11,101 nt of DNA, taken from positions 1-11,101 of the forward strand of contig CAZJAH010000061.1 of assembly GCA_964544155.1 (NCBI GenBank), given 5' to 3'. This document shows positions 7,024 through 11,101 of this stretch, one piece after another. The position numbers and the translations under genes were made by a program. Positions within the stretch are counted from its first letter, which is position 1; every line of letters starts with the position of its first letter. The notes beneath the pieces were generated by a model. The model saw only the letters and a program-made list of their open reading frames with translations, was not told the DNA's origin and did no database searches. This DNA is from CAZJAH01 sp964544155. Lineage in GTDB: Bacteria > Bacteroidota > Ignavibacteria > Kapaibacteriales > UBA2268.

Positions 7024-9680
7024 TTTTTACTCTTTTGTTTTGTTCCTGCTTCCCTTTTTAATTCGGCAAGTATCTGCAATGCCTGCACAGGCGTAATATT
7101 TTCAATTTTAAGGCCGTCAAGCCTTTCCCTGATAGCATCGTCGCGGAATTCGAATATCGCGAGCTGGCCGGCGTCAGGCTCTGTTCTCTGGCGGCTTTCA
7201 ACTCTTGTTAGATCGGGTTTTTTCATGGATATGCCATTATCCGAACCGCCCGTTCCGGAATCCTCGAGTAAGGACATCAGTTCACCGGCCCTTTCTATAA
7301 CGTCATAGGGCATTCCGGCCATACGCGCAACATGTATGCCGAATGAATGGTCGCTGCCGCCGGGCTTAACATTGTGGGCGAAAATAATATCCACTCCTGT
7401 TTCTATCACTTCCACATGATAGTTCTTAATGCCGCTGTATTTTTTGGCAAGGTCGTTTAGCTCGTGGTAGTGAGTCGCGAAAAGCGTTTTTGCGCCAATT
7501 CTTTCATGCAGATATTCGGCTATGGCCCAGGCGATGGAAATACCGTCAAATGTGGCTGTACCCCTGCCGACCTCATCCAGCAGTATTAGGCTGCGCTCGG
7601 TGGCGTTATTAAGTATATTCGCGGCTTCCTGCATTTCCACAAGAAAGGTGCTTTCTCCGGCGCTGATATTATCCTGAGCGCCCACACGGGTGAATATCCT
7701 GTCGATAATACCGAACTTCGCGCTTTCGGCAGGCACAAAGCAGCCTGTCTGCCCAAGCAGTACGATGAGCGCGACCTGCCGAAGATAGCAGGATTTACCG
7801 GACATATTCGGCCCGGTGATGATGTGTATCATCTCATCGTCTGTTAATAGTGTGTCATTGGGTGTAAATGATTCCCCGACGGGCAGGGTACGCTCTACAA
7901 CCGGGTGCCTTCCCGATTTAATTTCCATGCCGAAATCATCGCTTATCAGCGGCCGGACATAATTATATTCTTTTGAAGCCTGCGCGAAGCCCTGCAGGCA
8001 GTCCACAGTGGCTATCAGCTGAGAAAGATCCTGTATGCTCGAAGTAAAGGCCGCGATCTTTTCTCTAAATTCATTAAAGAGTTCTGTTTCAAGCAGGGCG
8101 ATCTTTTCTTCAGCTTCGAGAATCTTCTGCTCAAATTCCTTTAGTTCTTTGCTGATGTATCTTTCAGCGTTGGTAAGTGTCTGTTTTCTTTCGTAATCAT
8201 CCGGCACTTTAGCGCTGTGGACTTTCGTTACTTCAATATAATAGCCGAAAACGGAGTTGTACCCTACTTTCAAAGAAGGGATATTCGCTCTTTCGCGTTC
8301 GCGCTCCTGATATTCCTTTATCCACTTTTTACCGTCATATTTCGCTTCGATATATTCATCAAGCTCGCTGTTATAGCCTGTCTTAAAAACACCTCCGGCG
8401 CCTGCCTGTGCGGCCGGGTCATCCAGCAGAGCCTTGTCGATCAGGCTGACTACCTCCTCCGGGATGATAATCTTTTCCGCCAGCTTGCGCAGCGCGGCCG
8501 CGTCAATATCGCTTATTATCGATCTGATATCCGGCAGCATTTTCAGGCTGGTGTTAAGCGCGACACAGTCTCGCGGAGTTGCCCTGCCGGTGCATATTTT
8601 GGAAATAAGCCTTTCCAGGTCGCCGACGGATTCCAGCTTCCGCCTAAGTGCTATGTTTTTTTCAAAATTATTAAACAGGCCTTCGACTGAATCGAGTCTT
8701 TTATTTATATCATCCACATTTTTCAGCGGGCGTGAGAGCCAGTTCTTCAGGAGCCTGCCTCCCATCGCGGTACTTGTTCTATCCAGGATTGAGATAAGTG
8801 TCCCCTCGCTGCCGGGCTGAGTCATGGAGTATGCTATCTCCAGGTTCCGGCGTGTGGGCCTGTCCAGCGGCATATAATCAGTTGGATTATACAATCCCAG
8901 GCCTTTTATGTGCGGAAGGCTGCCTTTGCGGGTTTCGCCGATATAATGCAGTACCGCTCCCGAAGCGGCTATTTCCGCGCTCAGGCCTTCCATGCCGAAA
9001 CCTTTCAGGTTCTTAATGCCAAAATGTCTCAGGATTATTTCCTTTCCAAACTCCAGGGAAAAAATCCAGTCCTCCAGGGCAGTAATGTGGGCAAAATCTT
9101 CACCCGGGCGTAGTATCGCAAGCAGCTCCTGCTTCTGGGGCTTGCTGAGCAATATTTCCGACGGCCCTATGCTTTCGATGAGCTCGTTAAGCTTTGCCGG
9201 CAGGACGGCCGTTGTTTTAAATTCACCTGTAGAAATATCGCAGAAGGCCACCCCGGCAACCTGCTTTGTGCCGCTGACTTCAAGGTGTACCGCGGCGAGG
9301 TAATTGTTTGATTTTGCGTCAAGAAGCTTGTCGTATAAAGCAACTCCGGGAGTAACTACCTCTACGACCCCCCTTTTTACAATTCCTTTTGCTTTTTTAG
9401 GGTCTTCGAGCTGTTCGCAGACTGCTACCCTGTAACCCGACCTAACCAGCTTGGGAAGATAGGCGTCGAGCTGGTGATGCGGAAATCCCGCCAGAGGCAT
9501 TTCACCGGCAGCCCCGTTATTACGCCTGGTAAGCGTAAGCCCGCAGGCTTTGGCTGTGATAACGGCATCATCGCCGAAAGTTTCAAAAAAGTCCCCCAGC
9601 CTGAATAGGAGAACTGTTTCAGGGTATTTTTCTTTAATGTTATTGTACTGCCTCATCAGAGGTGTAAGCTTGTCTTTCAT
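7020..9680 (-). CDS. mutS: DNA mismatch repair protein MutS
   Basis: At 886 residues this is a full-length MutS, which binds mismatches and small loops and, with ATP, recruits MutL. The N-terminal domain carries the mismatch-wedging Phe-x-Glu motif within GDFFETFGDDA (F31, E33). The connector, core and clamp regions follow, with a coiled-coil clamp at about 500-545. The ATPase has Walker A GPNMSGKS (623-630), the GAQDNISAGESTFLVEM signature (667-683), Walker B SLILLDEVGRGT (697-708) and the TLFATHYHEL switch (732-741). Near the C-terminus, QLAIF (839-843) fits the beta-clamp binding consensus Qxx(L/I)F, and the final segment ITPVQALQILAELK is the usual C-terminal helical motif. The ATG at 9680 gives a normal N-terminus (TPLMRQYNNIK). 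It starts 3 bp after the mtgA stop and has no Shine-Dalgarno site, only an A-rich leader, consistent with coupled translation. No mutL is present here. Confidence 0.99.
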   Translation of the reverse strand: MKDKLTPLMRQYNNIKEKYPETVLLFRLGDFFETFGDDAVITAKACGLTLTRRNNGAAGEMPLAGFPHHQLDAYLPKLVRSGYRVAVCEQLEDPKKAKGIVKRGVVEVVTPGVALYDKLLDAKSNNYLAAVHLEVSGTKQVAGVAFCDISTGEFKTTAVLPAKLNELIESIGPSEILLSKPQKQELLAILRPGEDFAHITALEDWIFSLEFGKEIILRHFGIKNLKGFGMEGLSAEIAASGAVLHYIGETRKGSLPHIKGLGLYNPTDYMPLDRPTRRNLEIAYSMTQPGSEGTLISILDRTSTAMGGRLLKNWLSRPLKNVDDINKRLDSVEGLFNNFEKNIALRRKLESVGDLERLISKICTGRATPRDCVALNTSLKMLPDIRSIISDIDAAALRKLAEKIIIPEEVVSLIDKALLDDPAAQAGAGGVFKTGYNSELDEYIEAKYDGKKWIKEYQERERERANIPSLKVGYNSVFGYYIEVTKVHSAKVPDDYERKQTLTNAERYISKELKEFEQKILEAEEKIALLETELFNEFREKIAAFTSSIQDLSQLIATVDCLQGFAQASKEYNYVRPLISDDFGMEIKSGRHPVVERTLPVGESFTPNDTLLTDDEMIHIITGPNMSGKSCYLRQVALIVLLGQTGCFVPAESAKFGIIDRIFTRVGAQDNISAGESTFLVEMQEAANILNNATERSLILLDEVGRGTATFDGISIAWAIAEYLHERIGAKTLFATHYHELNDLAKKYSGIKNYHVEVIETGVDIIFAHNVKPGGSDHSFGIHVARMAGMPYDVIERAGELMSLLEDSGTGGSDNGISMKKPDLTRVESRQRTEPDAGQLAIFEFRDDAIRERLDGLKIENITPVQALQILAELKREAGTKQKSKK

Positions 9681-9683
9681 GCT

Positions 9684-10403
9684 TTATTTTTTCTTCTTTT
9701 TGCTTTTTTCGATTTTAGGAATTTCCACGGCGTTCATTCTTGCCATAATAGTGGAAGCCCTTCGGCTGATGTAATTAGTAGGGCGCGCGGGCGACCATCT
9801 TATGGGGTTGGGCAATACCGCGGCAAGAAGGGCCGCTTCTCTTTTGCTGAGCTTATCGGCGCTTTTGCCGAAGTATTTACGGGAAGCCTCTTCAGCGCCG
9901 TAAACGCCCTTACCCCATTCGACAATATTCACGTAAACTTCCAGAATTCTTTTCTTACCCCAAATTGCTTCCATAAGATAAGAAAAATATACCTCAAATG
10001 CTTTTCTAATATAAGTCCTGTTGTGAGTAAGGAAAGCGTTTTTTGCCGTCTGCATTGTAATTGTGCTTGCTCCGCGTTTTTTTCGGCCTTTGTGCCTTAA
10101 ATTATACTTTCGGGCTTCATCCACGGCTTTCCAGTCTATGCCGCCGTGATTCAAAAAACGGGCATCCTCTGATGCTGTAACGGCTTTAATTAGGTTGGGT
10201 GAAACACTGCCGTAAGAGCGCCACCTGAGGTTTATCCCATGAGGTTCTCCCTCAGTAGCCCATTCCCAAAAGCGGAAAACCATATGTGGCGTAAACGTTA
10301 CCGGTGCGAATTTATAGAATGTTACCCACAGCAGGCTGTGGAATATAAATGCCAGAAAAAGCCCGGACGCCAGCTTGAATATGTTCTTTAGTAAGCGCTT
10401 CAA
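9684..10403 (-). CDS. mtgA: Monofunctional peptidoglycan glycosyltransferase (GT51)
   Basis: This 239-residue enzyme polymerises lipid II into glycan strands at the outer face of the inner membrane. It has one N-terminal membrane anchor (about 7-30) and a GT51 domain without any transpeptidase domain, the normal size for MtgA. Conserved motifs are SEDARFLNHGGID (catalytic Glu79), KRGASTITMQTAKN (109-122), RKAFE (133-137), KKRILEVYVNIVEWGKGVYGAE (starting at 140) and KREAALLAAVLPNP. The start is TTG at 10403. The next Met is at residue 41, which would delete the anchor, and a TAA lies in frame 9 bases upstream. The C-terminus is a run of lysines. It is first in the operon with mutS and the DUF202 gene. 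A weak -7-like TTTATTTG (10436-10429) lies upstream without a convincing -33 partner. Confidence 0.95.
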   Translation of the reverse strand: MKRLLKNIFKLASGLFLAFIFHSLLWVTFYKFAPVTFTPHMVFRFWEWATEGEPHGINLRWRSYGSVSPNLIKAVTASEDARFLNHGGIDWKAVDEARKYNLRHKGRKKRGASTITMQTAKNAFLTHNRTYIRKAFEVYFSYLMEAIWGKKRILEVYVNIVEWGKGVYGAEEASRKYFGKSADKLSKREAALLAAVLPNPIRWSPARPTNYISRRASTIMARMNAVEIPKIEKSKKKKK

Positions 10404-10661
10404 ATTATTTTAATTTAACCAGATTGCTCAAATAAACCACGAAAATTAAGCAATTTCCGAAAGATATTAAATAAACGAATAAAAATGGAAATGTTGAATG
10501 AAAATTCTATCAATCTAATCAATGAATAACATATCAGCTAAGAGATATGCCATTTATCCAATCACCCGCGGCAGAATGAAATACGCAAGCTCCCAAGAGG
10601 GGTAATTGAAGTATTCAATACAAAAGAATCAGGATAACAAACCATTATAACAGCGAAGTTT
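10404..10661. other. Intergenic region upstream of mtgA, no gene seen
   Basis: This stretch is AT-rich at its left half (about 10404-10540) and more mixed to the right. The only plus-strand ATG frames are very short, about 14 codons from 10486. It should contain the mtgA promoter and the 3' untranslated region of the small minus-strand gene at 10662. I see no strong hairpin, repeat or RNA gene. Confidence 0.5.
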
Positions 10662-10856
10662 TTAATATAATACAGCGCGGGCATGCCAATGCAAACGAAC
10701 TTTATATTCCCAGAGTTTTTCTTTGTCGGTTTTGTTGGGAAATTCCTTTTCCACCTGGTCAGCATAAAAATCGGCGGCCTCCTTCATGGATTGTTTGTCT
10801 TCAGGATCAACTTCATCAACAATCCGTTTTGCCATGTCTTTGTAAAGTTCTTTCAT
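10662..10856 (-). CDS. Small hypothetical protein, 64 residues
   Basis: I do not recognise this protein. It is highly charged and probably alpha-helical: MKELYKDMAKRIVDEVDPED at the start, an acidic/basic middle, then an aromatic and basic end (KLWEYKVRLHWHARAVLY). There is no signal peptide, membrane segment or cysteine, so a cytosolic protein is likely. The main support for it being real is a Shine-Dalgarno site, AAGGTGA, six bases upstream of the ATG, together with a coherent amino-acid composition. It is divergent from the 43-residue ORF at 10917 and has the same orientation as mtgA, 258 bp upstream of it, with no sign of co-transcription. A regulatory or toxin-antitoxin role cannot be excluded but nothing in the sequence shows it. 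Confidence 0.65.
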   Translation of the reverse strand: MKELYKDMAKRIVDEVDPEDKQSMKEAADFYADQVEKEFPNKTDKEKLWEYKVRLHWHARAVLY

Positions 10857-10860
10857 GTTG

Positions 10861-10867
10861 TCACCTT
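10861..10867 (-). promoter_or_regulatory. Ribosome binding site of the 64-residue ORF
   Basis: AAGGTGA on the minus strand ends 4 bases before the ATG (ACA plus one base); the GG core is about 8 bases from it. It is notable because the larger genes in the window lack such sites, and it fixes the start at 10856. Confidence 0.6.
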
Positions 10868-10902
10868 ATATATGATAAGTTTAAAAGCAATATAATAAAT
10901 TA

Positions 10903-10907
10903 AGGAG
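10903..10907 (+). promoter_or_regulatory. Ribosome binding site of the 43-residue ORF
   Basis: AGGAG (within TAAGGAG) lies 9 bases upstream of the ATG at 10917, a textbook Shine-Dalgarno position. It is the strongest such site in the window and the main reason to accept the short ORF. Confidence 0.65.
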
Positions 10908-10916
10908 TAATTCCAA

Positions 10917-11048
10917 ATGGAAAAACCATTAAACCAACAAATACTTGATAGAATATACGAATTAACCGAAAAAAAGGTTTCTCTCGATCAGCTATCCCGG
11001 CAGGCAGTCGAGGAAATAGCCGCTGAAGTGAAGGTAACTATCCCTTAA
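10917..11048 (+). CDS. Small hypothetical protein, 43 residues
   Basis: ATG 10917 opens a 43-codon frame ending in TAA at 11046. The product begins MEKPLNQQILDRIYELTEKK and continues VSLDQLSRQAVEEIAAEVKV, ending TIP. It looks like two short amphipathic helices, is soluble and has no cysteine. I do not recognise a family. The strong AGGAG site 9 bases upstream argues that it is translated. Its start is 60 bp from the divergent start of the 64-residue ORF, so the two share one intergenic control region. Its 3' end overlaps a probable convergent minus-strand gene by 11 bp. A fragment of a longer ancestral protein is an alternative. Confidence 0.55.
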   Translation: MEKPLNQQILDRIYELTEKKVSLDQLSRQAVEEIAAEVKVTIP

Positions 11049-11101
11049 CCCACCGGTCATATAATTTTATAAACTCTTCTTTATTTATTTCCATGAGCCT
11101 T
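11038..11101 (-). CDS. 3' end of a probable gene running in from the right edge (partial)
   Basis: On the minus strand a frame is open from the window edge to a TAG at 11040-11038. It encodes a C-terminus ending EINKEEFIKLYDRWVKG. The composition looks protein-like, with helical charged and aromatic residues, but only 20 codons are visible and no family can be assigned. An ATG at 11094 lies in frame, but an 18-residue complete gene is less likely than a truncated longer one. It converges on the 43-residue ORF with an 11-bp overlap. Confidence 0.35.
   Translation of the reverse strand, partial: RLMEINKEEFIKLYDRWVKG

Noticed and set aside
8217..8690. 157-residue plus-strand ORF, and other plus-strand frames inside mutS
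   Set aside because: They are shadows of the mutS coding frame, which has full family motifs throughout.
10562..10765. 67-residue minus-strand ORF
   Set aside because: It overlaps the better-supported 64-residue ORF in another frame, with no ribosome binding site and unlikely composition.

Overview
The window looks like an ordinary chromosomal segment from the Bacteroidota or a close relative in the FCB group. Three things point there. A perfect TTTG-N19-TATATTTG promoter of the Bacteroidota type lies just upstream of a tRNA gene. The large genes mostly lack Shine-Dalgarno sites and have A/T-rich leaders. One gene encodes a lipoprotein that combines helical repeats with a C-terminal thioredoxin-like domain, a common layout in that phylum. 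I cannot go below phylum with confidence.

Layout. Positions 1-~330 hold a GC-rich, hairpin-rich repeat array: two 139-bp tandem units plus a diverged third unit. A short sequence of a kind often seen dispersed in intergenic DNA follows at 368-394. Next come a terminator and an initiator tRNA-fMet gene on the minus strand (465-537). An AddA-type helicase-nuclease (659-4384, plus) is transcribed divergently from the tRNA. It converges on a low-GC lipoprotein gene (4485-6362, minus). Beyond that is a minus-strand operon read mtgA (10403-9684), mutS (9680-7020), DUF202 membrane protein (7023-6640). Its genes are 3 bp apart or overlap by 4 bp. The right edge carries two divergent small ORFs with clear ribosome binding sites (10662-10856 minus; 10917-11048 plus) and the 3' end of a probable further minus-strand gene (11038-11101).

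Function. The recognisable genes are housekeeping: translation initiation, double-strand-break end processing (AddA), mismatch repair (MutS) and peptidoglycan polymerisation (MtgA). AddA and MutS are both DNA-repair proteins but are not co-transcribed. Nothing resembles a defence island, prophage, CRISPR array or biosynthetic cluster, and I see no convincing new multi-gene system.

The parts worth a second look are the repeat array with its swapped hairpin stem, the AT-rich lipoprotein island with a promoter-like site that serves no visible gene, and the pair of unrecognised small proteins.
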